This document shows positions 7,582 through 16,500 of a stretch of DNA of 64,000 bases, one piece after another. This DNA is from Verrucomicrobiota bacterium (GTDB taxonomy: Bacteria; Verrucomicrobiota; Verrucomicrobiia; Opitutales; Opitutaceae): positions 17,341 to 81,340 of the forward strand of contig JAPLTN010000099.1 of NCBI GenBank assembly GCA_026398135.1, read 5' to 3'. Below the pieces are notes generated by a model that had not been told where the DNA came from, made no database searches, and saw nothing but the letters and a program-made list of their open reading frames with translations. The first letter of the stretch is position 1; each line of letters begins with the position of its first letter. Both the position numbers and the translations under genes were made by a program.

Positions 7582-9324
7582 TCAAGAACCGACGGAAACA
7601 GCAGCCGAGGCGGGAGTTGCGTTGCGGTTTACGGCCACTACCCCGTCGTGGTTGAGCTCGCGCAGCAAGGTACCGAGGTAGGGGATAAGTTGTTTCTTGC
7701 GGCTGACGATGCCGGGAAGGTCGAAAATCTCGCCGTCTTCGACGCTGGGGTAGGTGATGCGTTTGGTGATTTCCGGGTCACCCTTAAGCAGGAGCAGCGA
7801 GTTTTGCGTGTTGATGTCGGTGACTAAAAGGCAGGCGAAGCAAAGACCTTCCTGTGTGCAGAGTTCATCGAGCGCGCGGAGGAGGGATCTGGAGTTTTGC
7901 CAGAAATTACCGAAGCCGAGCTCCTCAACCTGCGAAACCGCGAAACGGACGGCTTCTTCGTCGTAAATTTTAAAATCGGTGCGGATGACTTTTTCCGGAG
8001 GATTGGAGAGAATCACCGAGCCGGAGCTGAAAATCAGATCTGCCAGTTGCCGGGAGTTCACATCGGCGATTTTAGACAACCAAGTAAGGAGGAGGGTGTC
8101 TTTTTCCGTCGAAGTGGGGCTCTGCAGGTGGAGGGTATCGGAGATAATTCCGCCCATGAGAATACCGGCAATTTGCGGCGTTGGGGTGAGCCCTTCGCGA
8201 CGGAAAAGATCGGCTATGATGGTGCAGGTCGAGCCTACCGGATCATTGATAAAAAGGATCGGCTGGTTGGTGGTAAATGCCCCTATACGATGGTGGTCAA
8301 TAATTTCCGTTATAGTGACTTCTTCCGCACCGGTCACCGCCTGGGTCATTTCGTTGTGATCAACCAGCACCAATTTGGTGCGCACGGGTTTGAGCATGTC
8401 CGTCTTGGTCAGGATGCCTTGGAGGCGGCCATCGTCGCCGAGCACCATGTAAGCGGCGACATTGGAAGTCGCGAGTTTTTTGCGCACCTCCGACAGACGT
8501 TGATCGGGCGAAAGCGAGGTGAAGCGGCGGTCAACGATACGGTCGATTTTGGTGGCGGAGCGAATGACCCAGGCGGTGGTGGCGGTATCGTAAGGGCTGA
8601 CCATCACCGCCACTCCGGTGGAGCGGGCATATTCCACGATGAAGCTGTCCACTGGCAGATTGCCCGTGATCACGAGCAAACGGACATTCATGTTAATGGA
8701 CTTCAGTTGAATGTCGGCACGGTCGCCGACGATGATGATCGATTGGCTGGCCAGGATGCCGTCGCTCTGGGCGGCTTGTCCGAACGATTTAACATCCATC
8801 GCACCGACGCGAACAAACAGCTCTTCTTCGCGAGCGGCGTCGGAGAGATGGATGACGTTGGCGTGCAGGGCTCGGGCGATTTGGTTAAGGCTGGTTTGTA
8901 CTTTGCGCATCTCTCGCAACGCACGGACCTTGGGAACGAAGAAGCCGCCGAGTTGAAAGATAGACACGGTGCCGACGAGACGGCGGTCAGCCGCCACCAC
9001 GGGAAGCACCCGCACGTCATGTTCGTCGATGAGTTCGAGGGCCTCGGAGCAGGTGGCATCCTGGGGTATAACCACGACATCGCTGACCATGACATCGCGG
9101 ACGCGCGGAGTGACGTCCATGAGCAAGGTGGGCAAGGGGTGCTGAAACCGGTTGAGGATGGCGTCGATGCGGGCGTTGGAGTTTCCGCACCTGGCGGCGA
9201 TGTAGCCGTGCTGGCCGCAAGCCTCTTTGAAGGCGGCATAGGCGATGGCGGCGCAGATGGAATCTGCGTCGGGGTTTTTATGGCCGATAACGTAAGTGGG
9301 AGCGGCAACAGAGGGACCGGACAT
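7582..9324 (-). CDS. manganese-dependent inorganic pyrophosphatase with CBS and DRTGG domains
   Basis: The 580-residue protein is a family II (DHH) pyrophosphatase with a regulatory insert. Domains in order: DHH start with GHKNPDADSI metal ligands (about 12-22), CBS motif 1 (VMVSDVVVIPQDATCSEAL, about 80-125), a DRTGG domain (about 145-255), CBS motif 2 (about 270-315), the DHH motif in TEIIDHHRIG (about 340), then DHHA2. In known CBS-PPases adenine nucleotides bind the CBS pair and tune activity. Here that is inferred. It stands alone between repeat-rich gaps. Confidence 0.92.
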   Translation of the reverse strand: MSGPSVAAPTYVIGHKNPDADSICAAIAYAAFKEACGQHGYIAARCGNSNARIDAILNRFQHPLPTLLMDVTPRVRDVMVSDVVVIPQDATCSEALELIDEHDVRVLPVVAADRRLVGTVSIFQLGGFFVPKVRALREMRKVQTSLNQIARALHANVIHLSDAAREEELFVRVGAMDVKSFGQAAQSDGILASQSIIIVGDRADIQLKSINMNVRLLVITGNLPVDSFIVEYARSTGVAVMVSPYDTATTAWVIRSATKIDRIVDRRFTSLSPDQRLSEVRKKLATSNVAAYMVLGDDGRLQGILTKTDMLKPVRTKLVLVDHNEMTQAVTGAEEVTITEIIDHHRIGAFTTNQPILFINDPVGSTCTIIADLFRREGLTPTPQIAGILMGGIISDTLHLQSPTSTEKDTLLLTWLSKIADVNSRQLADLIFSSGSVILSNPPEKVIRTDFKIYDEEAVRFAVSQVEELGFGNFWQNSRSLLRALDELCTQEGLCFACLLVTDINTQNSLLLLKGDPEITKRITYPSVEDGEIFDLPGIVSRKKQLIPYLGTLLRELNHDGVVAVNRNATPASAAVSVGS

Positions 9325-9381
9325 GAATGGAATATAGTTTAATGCTTAAACTAACTTAGAGTAGGACAAATTATGAAGAAC

Positions 9382-9410
9382 AAAAAACCCGACCGGGTAG
9401 GTCGGGCTTT
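9382..9410 (-). terminator. rho-independent terminator after the pseudopilin gene
   Basis: A 7-bp stem (CCCGACC / GGTCGGG at 9388-9394 and 9400-9406) is flanked by A6 on the left and TTTT on the right. It serves the minus-strand pseudopilin gene and could work in both directions. Confidence 0.8.
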
Positions 9411-9433
9411 TGGGCCTTGTGGTGGAGCAAAAA

Positions 9434-10174
9434 TTATGGACCTGAGCCTGCTGCACCACCAGAGGTGCCAATGCCAGCATTTGTACTACCATATACCGAA
9501 GCGGTCGGACGAAGTACTTGTAGAAGTTGTTTGGTTCGAGCTCCCGAGGCACGTACGAACACGCCGCTGCCATCGCTGCTAGCAGTATCCTTGTAAAAAG
9601 TAACGTTACCACCGATATATCCTACGTGACCACCTTCATCCTTGTACGCACCTTTGGTCGCCACCCACTGTCCAGAATTGTTGTCTAGCCCACGGGTGAA
9701 AACGATTGGAGTAGTTGAAGCATCCGATTGACGTACGCCCGCCACGATTTCGACCGACAGCTCGGCATTGTTAAAATCTGTATTCAACCCAGTTTTGGTC
9801 TCGTTAAGAATCGTCCTCGGAGTGGATTCAGGCGCTAACGAATCATTTTTTGAAATGTAAAAAGAAGGTTCGTTGACTCCTGAGTTTAATGCCAATGTCC
9901 CAGCCCATTTCCATAAATCATTTGCTTGGGTGCCGGTTCCACTAAAATTGCGAATCGTGGTTCCGGGAAATTTACCATCGTTATCGTTGGCGTAGAGCAT
10001 CGCGCTTTGGATGACCTGCTTTATGTTGTTGAGATCGGTCGTGCGATGCGCTTTGGCCTGAACATTTCCAACCGTTGGGATAATTATGGCGGCAAGAATA
10101 CCGATAATTGCAATAACCGTGAGCAACTCGATCAGCGTGAAGCCCTTGGAGAATCTAGATTTTGAGGTAAGCAT
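9434..10174 (-). CDS. type IV pilin-like / type II secretion pseudopilin
   Basis: The 246-residue protein has a short positively charged leader and the prepilin peptidase site KGFTLIELLTVIAIIGILAA, followed by the hydrophobic helix that continues to AAIIIPTV. The rest (NVQAKAHRTTDLNNIKQVIQSAMLYANDNDGKFPG..) is typical of the large single-gene pseudopilin family of Verrucomicrobiota and Planctomycetota. The C-terminus is Gly/Ser/Ala-rich. No other pilus gene is adjacent. Base composition is lower in GC than the neighbours. Confidence 0.85.
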   Translation of the reverse strand: MLTSKSRFSKGFTLIELLTVIAIIGILAAIIIPTVGNVQAKAHRTTDLNNIKQVIQSAMLYANDNDGKFPGTTIRNFSGTGTQANDLWKWAGTLALNSGVNEPSFYISKNDSLAPESTPRTILNETKTGLNTDFNNAELSVEIVAGVRQSDASTTPIVFTRGLDNNSGQWVATKGAYKDEGGHVGYIGGNVTFYKDTASSDGSGVFVRASGARTKQLLQVLRPTASVYGSTNAGIGTSGGAAGSGP

Positions 10175-10279
10175 GGAGAGGGATAAGAGGCGTCAAAATC
10201 TTCCGCAGGGACCGGTTTTACAAGTCAAAACTCGACGCGGGCTGGACAAATTTGGGCGGGTTGCTCCACCGTGTGCGCG

Positions 10280-11146
10280 ATGAAGATTTACCTCGATGGC
10301 CAGTTCGTCGATCAAGCCGACGCCAAAGTTTCCGTGTTCGATCACGGTCTGCTCTATGGCGACGGCGTATTTGAAGGCATACGCCTTTACCAAGGAAACA
10401 TTTTCCGGCTCGATGAGCATCTCGAGCGGCTCGAAATGTCGGCCAAAGCCTTGCTCTTGGATATGCCTTGGTCGCGCCAGGAAATCGCCGAAGCCACGTG
10501 CGAGACCTGCCGCCAAAATGGACTCACCGATGGCTACATTCGCCTCGTGGTGACTCGTGGGGTGGGCGACCTTGGCCTGTCCCCCTGGCTTTGTCCCAAG
10601 CCGTCCATTTTCATTATCGCGGCCAAGATCGCGCTCTATCCGGCCGAGCATTATACCTCCGGGCTGAGCATTTGCACGGTGGCCACCCGCCGCATTAGCC
10701 CCGCCGCGCTGCCTCCTACGGTTAAGTCTCTCAACTACTTAAATAACATTCTCGCCAAGATCGAGGCGCGTCAGGCCGGATGCCTGGAGGCGATTATGCT
10801 CAACGATCAGGGCTACGTGGCCGAGTGCACGGGGGATAATATCTTCACGGTTTTCAAAGGCACGATCGTCACCCCCGCCGCCTCGCAAGGCGCGCTGAAG
10901 GGCATTACCCGCGATACCATTTTTGACATCGCGACCGAAATCGGGGTGCCGATGCGCGAGGGGAATCTCACCCGTTATGACGTTTGGAATGCGGACGAGT
11001 GTTTTCTCACCGGCACCGCCGCCGAGGTCATACCCGTGGTCAAGCTGGACGGGCGCGTGATCGGCACCGGCAAACCAGGCAGCATCACCGCGCGCGTGCT
11101 GGAGGCTTTCCGTCGTCGCGTCTTGGTCGAGGGTACCCGGCTTTAA
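10280..11146 (+). CDS. ilvE: branched-chain amino acid aminotransferase (class IV)
   Basis: This 288-residue PLP enzyme belongs to fold type IV: KVSVFDHGLLYGDGVFEGIRLY at the N-terminus, the presumed PLP lysine in PTVKSLNYLNN (about residue 150), and the AECTGDNIFTV loop. It would finish valine, leucine and isoleucine synthesis together with ilvB, ilvN and ilvC in this window. D-amino acid transaminase is a possible alternative within the same fold. ATG 10280 is preferred. An in-frame GTG lies nine bases upstream. Confidence 0.88.
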   Translation: MKIYLDGQFVDQADAKVSVFDHGLLYGDGVFEGIRLYQGNIFRLDEHLERLEMSAKALLLDMPWSRQEIAEATCETCRQNGLTDGYIRLVVTRGVGDLGLSPWLCPKPSIFIIAAKIALYPAEHYTSGLSICTVATRRISPAALPPTVKSLNYLNNILAKIEARQAGCLEAIMLNDQGYVAECTGDNIFTVFKGTIVTPAASQGALKGITRDTIFDIATEIGVPMREGNLTRYDVWNADECFLTGTAAEVIPVVKLDGRVIGTGKPGSITARVLEAFRRRVLVEGTRL

Positions 11147-11180
11147 TGGTGAGCGGTCGGTTTGAGCGCTGACTTCGCAC

Positions 11181-11217
11181 CACCCGCACCCGCGCCAGAT
11201 CCGCGCAGGTGCGGGTG
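11181..11217 (+). terminator. hairpin after ilvE, possible terminator
   Basis: A 10-bp perfect stem CACCCGCACC / GGTGCGGGTG with an inner GCGC/GCGC pairing lies 34 bases after the ilvE stop. No T-run follows directly, so termination is uncertain. Confidence 0.45.
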
Positions 11218-11395
11218 AACTTTGCGCCGTGCTGGCGCGTATTTTCTTTTTGTTTTTCGGGTCTGCCGTCGCGTCGCGAGTGACGGCGGTGCGAATTTGC
11301 TCTGGCATACCGCGTGCAAAGCCTACGTGGTTTTACCGTTCACTTTTTATCCGGCGAAGGTCGAGTTTTCCATCAACCTCACATAACTCTTTAGC

Positions 11396-11935
11396 ATGGC
11401 CAGTTCCCTTAAATGCGACCTTTGCGGCAAGTCCGCCACGGTTCACCTCACCCAGATCGTCAACGGCAAGATGCACAAGGTGGACTTGTGCGAGGCGTGC
11501 GCGCAGGCCAAGGGCGTGACGGATCCGGGCGGGTTTTCCCTCGCGGACCTGTTGCTCAAGGCCTCGCTCAATCCCGAGGAAACCATTCAAGGCTCGGAAT
11601 GCCCGACCTGCGGATTCAAGCCCAGCGATTTCAAGAAACTGGGCCGCTTCGGCTGTCCGCAATGTTACCGCACATTCGAGGGCATGGTCACGCCGATGCT
11701 GGACAACATGCACAAGGGCACGCGCCATGTCGGCAAGGTACCGCACCAAGCTATTGAGCGACGTTCGTTGCTGGAACGCGTGACCGAGCTGGAGGGGGCG
11801 CTTGCCGACGCGATCAAGACCGAGCGTTACGAGGACGCCGCCCGCGTGCGCGACGAATTGGTTCAAGCCCGGCTCGCCATATCCAAACCTGTTGGTCCAT
11901 CCACTGGCACCCGCGCCACCCCCGCCCGTTCATGA
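11396..11935 (+). CDS. mcsA: McsA, zinc-finger activator of the arginine kinase McsB
   Basis: The 179-residue protein has four cysteine pairs typical of McsA: CDLCGK, CEACAQ, CPTCGF and CPQCYR. A C-terminal UVR motif follows (about 130-165, LADAIKTERYEDAARVRDEL). In Firmicutes McsA activates McsB and links it to ClpC. Here it overlaps mcsB by four bases (ATGA), so translation is probably coupled, and clpC follows. No ctsR gene is present in the cluster. Confidence 0.92.
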   Translation: MASSLKCDLCGKSATVHLTQIVNGKMHKVDLCEACAQAKGVTDPGGFSLADLLLKASLNPEETIQGSECPTCGFKPSDFKKLGRFGCPQCYRTFEGMVTPMLDNMHKGTRHVGKVPHQAIERRSLLERVTELEGALADAIKTERYEDAARVRDELVQARLAISKPVGPSTGTRATPARS

Positions 11936-13017
11936 AAATCGCCGCGCTTCTCGCCTCTCCTTCCGAGCTTACCGACACCGCCAGCTCCAAGTGCGCGGTG
12001 GTGCTCATGACCCGTATCCGCCTGGCGCGAAATCTGGCCGGTCACTCTTTTCCCGGTTGGTGCAAGGAAGCTCAACGCGAGGCCGTGCTGGAACGGTGCC
12101 GCGAAGCGCTCGGCGCAGCCGCGCCGATGAAGCGCTCGGTCAATGTGCCGGTGTCCGAGCTCACCGAACTGCAAAAACAGATCTTGGTGGAGCGTCACCT
12201 CATCTCGCGCGAATTGAGCGGCTCCAAGCACGGCGGCGGCTTGGTGATCAATCGCGACCAAACGTGCTCGGTCATGATCAACGAAGAGGATCATCTGCGC
12301 ATCCAGGTGCTGCGGGCCGGGTTCCAACTCAAAAAAGCGTGGTCGCAAATCGACAGCCTAGACACCGAGTTGGAAGGACGGCTCGATTACGCCTTCGATC
12401 CTGCGCTGGGGTATTTGACCGCGTGCCCGACCAATCTGGGCACCGGCATGCGCGCCTCGGCCATGATGCACCTTCCGGCCCTCGTGATCTCCAGCCAGAT
12501 GGAGAAAGTGGTGCGGGCGGTGAACCAATTGGGCATGGTGGTCCGCGGTTTGTTCGGCGAGGGCTCCGACGCCTCCGGCAGTATTTTCCAGATCTCCAAT
12601 CAAACCACGCTCGGCGAGTCTGAAGAGGCCATTCTCAAACGGCTCGGCAGCGTGCTTCAGTCGATCATCGAGCATGAGCTAAACGCCCGCGAAAAGCTGC
12701 TCGAAGCCGACGCCCCCAAACTTTTTGACAAGATCGGCCGGGCCTACGGCATTTTGCAAAACTGCCATCAGCTCAGCTCCAGCGAGGCCATGAACTTGCT
12801 CTCGCTGCTTCGTCTGGGCATCGACTTAGGACTTTTCCCCGAGCCTACCCGCGCCCTTACGGACCGACTCTTTATCGAGGCGCAACCCGGCCACGTGCAG
12901 GCCGCCGCCCGCCACGAGCTAGATTCCGGTCAACGCGACGCGCTTCGTGCCGATAATATAAGGACTGAATTTGCCAGCATTGCCCGGCCTGATTTTAGCT
13001 TACACCAGAAACCCTGA
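11932..13017 (+). CDS. mcsB: protein arginine kinase McsB
   Basis: This 361-residue ATP:guanido phosphotransferase phosphorylates arginine residues, marking proteins for ClpCP. Visible motifs are VVLMTRIRLARNLAGHSFP (substrate/ATP site), the catalytic cysteine region LTACPTNLGTGMRASAMMHL, and the nucleotide-binding RGLFGEGSDASGSIFQISNQ. The size matches Firmicutes McsB (about 355). It sits between mcsA and clpC on the same strand, which supports this role over a metabolic phosphagen kinase. Confidence 0.93.
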   Translation: MKIAALLASPSELTDTASSKCAVVLMTRIRLARNLAGHSFPGWCKEAQREAVLERCREALGAAAPMKRSVNVPVSELTELQKQILVERHLISRELSGSKHGGGLVINRDQTCSVMINEEDHLRIQVLRAGFQLKKAWSQIDSLDTELEGRLDYAFDPALGYLTACPTNLGTGMRASAMMHLPALVISSQMEKVVRAVNQLGMVVRGLFGEGSDASGSIFQISNQTTLGESEEAILKRLGSVLQSIIEHELNAREKLLEADAPKLFDKIGRAYGILQNCHQLSSSEAMNLLSLLRLGIDLGLFPEPTRALTDRLFIEAQPGHVQAAARHELDSGQRDALRADNIRTEFASIARPDFSLHQKP

Positions 13018-13101
13018 TTTTCCCCGCAGTTTTTCGCTCATTCTCCCTCGCGCGCTTCAGCTTCGCCCAGGGCCGATAGCCAACCTCTAAAAAAACACTT
13101 T

Positions 13102-15669
13102 ATGGAACCGATGAACAATTTCACCCCCCGCGCCCAGCAGGTCCTTGCGCTCGCCCGCAAGGAAGCTGATCGCTTCCACCATAACTACGTCGGCACCGAG
13201 CACTTGCTGCTCGGCCTGATCAAGTTGGGCCAAGGTGTGGCGGTGTCCGTTTTGCAGAAAATGGGCCTCGACCTCGAAACCGTGCGCGCGGCGGTCGAAA
13301 AACAGGTCGGCACCGGCCAGGAGACCAAAAACCAAGGCTCCATCCCCTATACTCCACGGGTTAAAAAGGTCCTCGCGCTCGCCGGCAAAGAGGCCAAGGC
13401 GCTTAATCATTCCTATGTAGGCACCGAGCACATCCTGCTCGGTTTACTGCGCGAGGGCGAGGGCGTCGCCGCCCGGGTTTTGAAGTCTCTCGACATCGAC
13501 ATCGAGCGCACCCGCAACGAGATCCTGCGCGAACTCGATCCCCAGTTTTCCGGCGGTGAAGAGGGTGCCGGTTCCGGCGAGGCCGGTGCGCCCGGCGCGT
13601 CTGATTCCGCCGCCCGGAGCGGTGAAGAGACCGCCGCCGGTTCCGGTCGCTCCGAGGATGGCAAGAAGGACGTCAAGACCCCCGCGCTCAAGGCCTTTGG
13701 TCGCGATCTCACCGAGCTCGCGCGCAAGGGAGAACTCGACCCCGTGGTCGGTCGCAAGAACGAGATCATGCGCGTTATCCAAATCCTCTGCCGCCGCACC
13801 AAAAACAATCCGGTGCTCATCGGCGAGGCTGGCGTCGGCAAGACCGCCATCGTCGAAGGTCTGGCCCAGGAAATCGTCAACGGCATCGTGCCCGAAATCT
13901 TGATCGACAAGAAGGTCATCACCCTCGACCTCGCCCTCATGGTCGCCGGCACCAAATATCGCGGCCAGTTTGAGGAGCGTATCAAGGCAGTGATGGACGA
14001 GATCAAGCGCGCCAAAAACATCATCCTCTTCATCGACGAGCTCCACACCATCGTGGGCGCCGGTGCGGCGGAAGGCGCGATGGATGCCTCGAATATCTTC
14101 AAGCCCTCCCTCTCCCGGGGTGAATTGCAGTGCATCGGCGCGACCACCCTTAACGAATACCGCAAGTATATCGAAAAGGACTCCGCCCTGGATCGCCGCT
14201 TCCAAAACGTGAAGGTGGAGCCGCCGTCCATCGAAGACACGATCATCATTCTCAAAGGCATTCGCGGCAAATACGAGGATCACCACAAAGCTATCTTCAC
14301 CGACCCCGCCATCGAAGCCGCAGCCAAGCTTTCTGATCGCTACATCACCGGTCGTTTCCTGCCTGACAAGGCCATCGATGTGATGGACGAAGCCGGTTCC
14401 CGCGCCCGCATCGGCGCGTTGACTCGTCCGCCCGCGTTGGAAAGTCACGCCAAGGAAATCGAAACCGTCTGCGCCCAAAAGGAAGACGCCATTGCCAAGC
14501 AGCACTTTGAAGAGGCGGCCAAGTTCCGCGACACCGAGAAACAACTGCGCGCCCGCCTGGAGCAAGTGACCGAGGAGTGGAAGAAATCCCGCGAAGAGAA
14601 ACGCGTTACCATCGACGAAGACCTGATGATGAAAGTCGTCGCCGATTGGACCGGGATCCCGCTTTCTCGCATGGAGAAAAAGGAGTCCGAGAAACTGCTC
14701 GGACTCGAAAAAGAGATTCAAAAGGTCGTCATTGGCCAGGACCTCGCCTCCACCTCGATCGCCCGTGCCCTGCGCCGTTCGCGCGCCGACCTAAAGGATC
14801 CCCGACGTCCCATTGGTTCCTTCCTCTTCGTCGGTCCGACCGGCGTGGGTAAGACGGAAACGGCCAAGCAGGTCGCCGCCCAGATGTTCGGAAAGCAGGA
14901 CGCTCTGGTGCAGATCGACATGAGCGAATACATGGAGAAATTCGCGGTCTCCCGGCTGATCGGCTCGCCTCCCGGCTACGTCGGTTACGAAGAGGGCGGC
15001 CAGCTCACCGAAGCGGTGCGTCGCAAGCCTTACTCCGTGATTTTGTTCGACGAAATCGAGAAGGCCCATCCCGACGTCTTGCAGCTCTTGTTGCAGATTC
15101 TGGAAGACGGGCGCCTGACCGATTCGCTTGGTCGTCAGATCGATTTCCGCAATACGATCATCATCATGACCTCCAACGTCGGCGCGCAGCTCTTGATGCG
15201 CCAGACCTCGATGGGCTTTGCCGCCGCCGGTTCCGGGGCCTTTGGCGACCATGAGAAGATGCGCGAGAAGGTGCTGGAAGAGGCCAAGCGCGTGTTCAAA
15301 CCCGAGTTCCTGAACCGTATCAGCGACATCGTGTTCTTCCGCCCGCTGGCCAAGACCGACCTGATGCGGATCGTCGATATCGAGTTAACGAAGTTCACCA
15401 AGCGCCTCACCGAGCGTAAGATCGAGCTGACGTTCTCGGCGGAGGCCAAGGACCTGCTTATCGAAAAGGGTTACGACGAAAAGATGGGCGCCCGTCCGCT
15501 GCGTCGCGCGGTGGAGCATTACCTGGAGGATCCGTTCGCCGAGTCTTTGCTCAAGGGCGAGATCACCGAGGGGCAACACCTGCACGTCACCCGCAAGGGC
15601 GAGGTGTTGGAATTTACCCTCAAGGATCCCAGCGCTTCATCGAGCGCCGACACCAACGTGTCGTCGTAA
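13102..15669 (+). CDS. clpC: AAA+ unfoldase ClpC
   Basis: The 855-residue protein has the ClpC layout: two Clp-N repeats (1-150), first AAA module with GEAGVGKTA (about 240), a middle region with a UVR-like segment ([19 protein letters not shown]), second AAA module with GPTGVGKTE (about 580), and a C-terminal D2-small domain. It feeds arginine-phosphorylated and other substrates to ClpP. The start at 13102 ([12 protein letters not shown]) could also be the second ATG at 13111. Terminator at 15696. Confidence 0.96.
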   Translation: MEPMNNFTPRAQQVLALARKEADRFHHNYVGTEHLLLGLIKLGQGVAVSVLQKMGLDLETVRAAVEKQVGTGQETKNQGSIPYTPRVKKVLALAGKEAKALNHSYVGTEHILLGLLREGEGVAARVLKSLDIDIERTRNEILRELDPQFSGGEEGAGSGEAGAPGASDSAARSGEETAAGSGRSEDGKKDVKTPALKAFGRDLTELARKGELDPVVGRKNEIMRVIQILCRRTKNNPVLIGEAGVGKTAIVEGLAQEIVNGIVPEILIDKKVITLDLALMVAGTKYRGQFEERIKAVMDEIKRAKNIILFIDELHTIVGAGAAEGAMDASNIFKPSLSRGELQCIGATTLNEYRKYIEKDSALDRRFQNVKVEPPSIEDTIIILKGIRGKYEDHHKAIFTDPAIEAAAKLSDRYITGRFLPDKAIDVMDEAGSRARIGALTRPPALESHAKEIETVCAQKEDAIAKQHFEEAAKFRDTEKQLRARLEQVTEEWKKSREEKRVTIDEDLMMKVVADWTGIPLSRMEKKESEKLLGLEKEIQKVVIGQDLASTSIARALRRSRADLKDPRRPIGSFLFVGPTGVGKTETAKQVAAQMFGKQDALVQIDMSEYMEKFAVSRLIGSPPGYVGYEEGGQLTEAVRRKPYSVILFDEIEKAHPDVLQLLLQILEDGRLTDSLGRQIDFRNTIIIMTSNVGAQLLMRQTSMGFAAAGSGAFGDHEKMREKVLEEAKRVFKPEFLNRISDIVFFRPLAKTDLMRIVDIELTKFTKRLTERKIELTFSAEAKDLLIEKGYDEKMGARPLRRAVEHYLEDPFAESLLKGEITEGQHLHVTRKGEVLEFTLKDPSASSSADTNVSS

Positions 15670-15695
15670 TATCCGAAGCGTTTTTAGCTTCTTTC

Positions 15696-15724
15696 AAAAA
15701 GCACCGCGCGGGCGGTGCTTTTTT
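15696..15724 (+). terminator. rho-independent terminator after clpC
   Basis: Perfect 7-bp stem GCACCGC / GCGGTGC with loop GCGG, preceded by A5 and followed by T6, 26 bases after the clpC stop. Confidence 0.9.
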
Positions 15725-15774
15725 GTGCACGGGTTTCTACTCATTCCAGTTCGTTTTCAAGAGTAGCTTAACTG

Positions 15775-15883
15775 GTCCGGGGGGCGCCTGCGTCTCGCAG
15801 GCTGTTTCTGGCGTCTCGCCGGAAACTCAGATCACAGGGCGGGACGCCCTGCGAAGCACCCGGGACGGGTGCGCTCCCCGGAC
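15775..15883. repeat. 109-bp element: four hairpins inside an outer stem
   Basis: The ends GTCCGGGGGGCG and CGCTCCCCGGAC pair over 12 positions with one mismatch. Inside lie four consecutive hairpins with three-base loops: GCCTGCG-TCT-CGCAGGC, a TTCTGGCG/CGCCGGAA hairpin, CAGGGCG-GGA-CGCCCTG, and GCACCCG-GGA-CGGGTGC. The left half is also an imperfect inverse of the right half. It lies between clpC and the EVE gene and codes for nothing obvious. Confidence 0.75.
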
Positions 15884-15905
15884 ATTACAAAGCCTCGAAA
15901 TTGCG

Positions 15906-16322
15906 CTAGGCGCCCTGGCCTAGTTTTACGATGCGGTCGAATTGGGCGCGGGTGAGTGGCATGACGGAGAGGCGGCTTTGTTTCAAAAGCGGAAGGTCGG
16001 CCAGTTTCGCGTCGGCCTTGATGGTGGCGAGTTCGACGGGGCGGGCGAGGGTTTCAACGGCTTCCAGTTCGACCGAGGACCAGTCGCCTTCGGTGGCGGT
16101 TTTATCGGGAAAAAACGCCTTCGTTACTTGGGCGGTGCCGAGCACCGCTTTGGTGGTGACGCTGGCGTAGAAGAGAACGGCGTCGCCGGGGCGCATGGCG
16201 CGCAGATGATTTCTCGCCTGGTAATTGCGCACGCCGTCCCAATTCGTGCGGCGGTCGCGCAGGAAGGTTTCCCACGCGTAGGCTTCGGGCTCGGTTTTTA
16301 CCAACCAGTATTGGGTTGTCAT
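15906..16322 (-). CDS. EVE domain protein
   Basis: The 138-residue protein is a single EVE domain (thymocyte nuclear protein 1-like), starting with YWLVKTEPEAYAWE and containing WDGVRNYQARNHLRAMRPGD and VLFYASVTTKAVLGTAQV. EVE domains share the PUA-like fold and bind modified bases in nucleic acids. The target in this bacterium is unknown. The length matches the stand-alone bacterial family. Confidence 0.88.
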   Translation of the reverse strand: MTTQYWLVKTEPEAYAWETFLRDRRTNWDGVRNYQARNHLRAMRPGDAVLFYASVTTKAVLGTAQVTKAFFPDKTATEGDWSSVELEAVETLARPVELATIKADAKLADLPLLKQSRLSVMPLTRAQFDRIVKLGQGA

Positions 16323-16333
16323 AGCTGATCACG

Positions 16334-16483
16334 ATGAATGCGGTGCCGCCCATGGACGCAACTCCGCCTGATGAAGAGATACGGCTGGCCGCGCAAACGG
16401 CGCGGGCGAGGAAACTCCTTTTCGGCGTAATGGCCTTGATGATTGGTTTACCGGTCTTGCTGTTCGTGATCTTCCATACCTGA
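16334..16483 (+). CDS. small single-pass membrane protein (49 aa)
   Basis: This short frame opens with ATG 16334 (MNAVPPMDATPPDEEIRLAA), has a basic turn (ARARK) and then one hydrophobic segment to the end (LLFGVMALMIGLPVLLFVIF). It lies 17 bases upstream of the membrane PIN-TRAM gene on the same strand, so co-translation is likely. The stop is TGA at 16481. No family is recognised. Acidic N-terminus plus membrane tail suggests a cytoplasm-facing small protein. Confidence 0.55.
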   Translation: MNAVPPMDATPPDEEIRLAAQTARARKLLFGVMALMIGLPVLLFVIFHT

Positions 16484-16500
16484 GTGGCCTTTTCTAACCG

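Noticed and set aside
7897..9342. Plus-strand frame of about 480 codons over the pyrophosphatase gene
   Set aside because: The minus strand encodes a complete CBS/DRTGG pyrophosphatase, and the plus frame has no family pattern.
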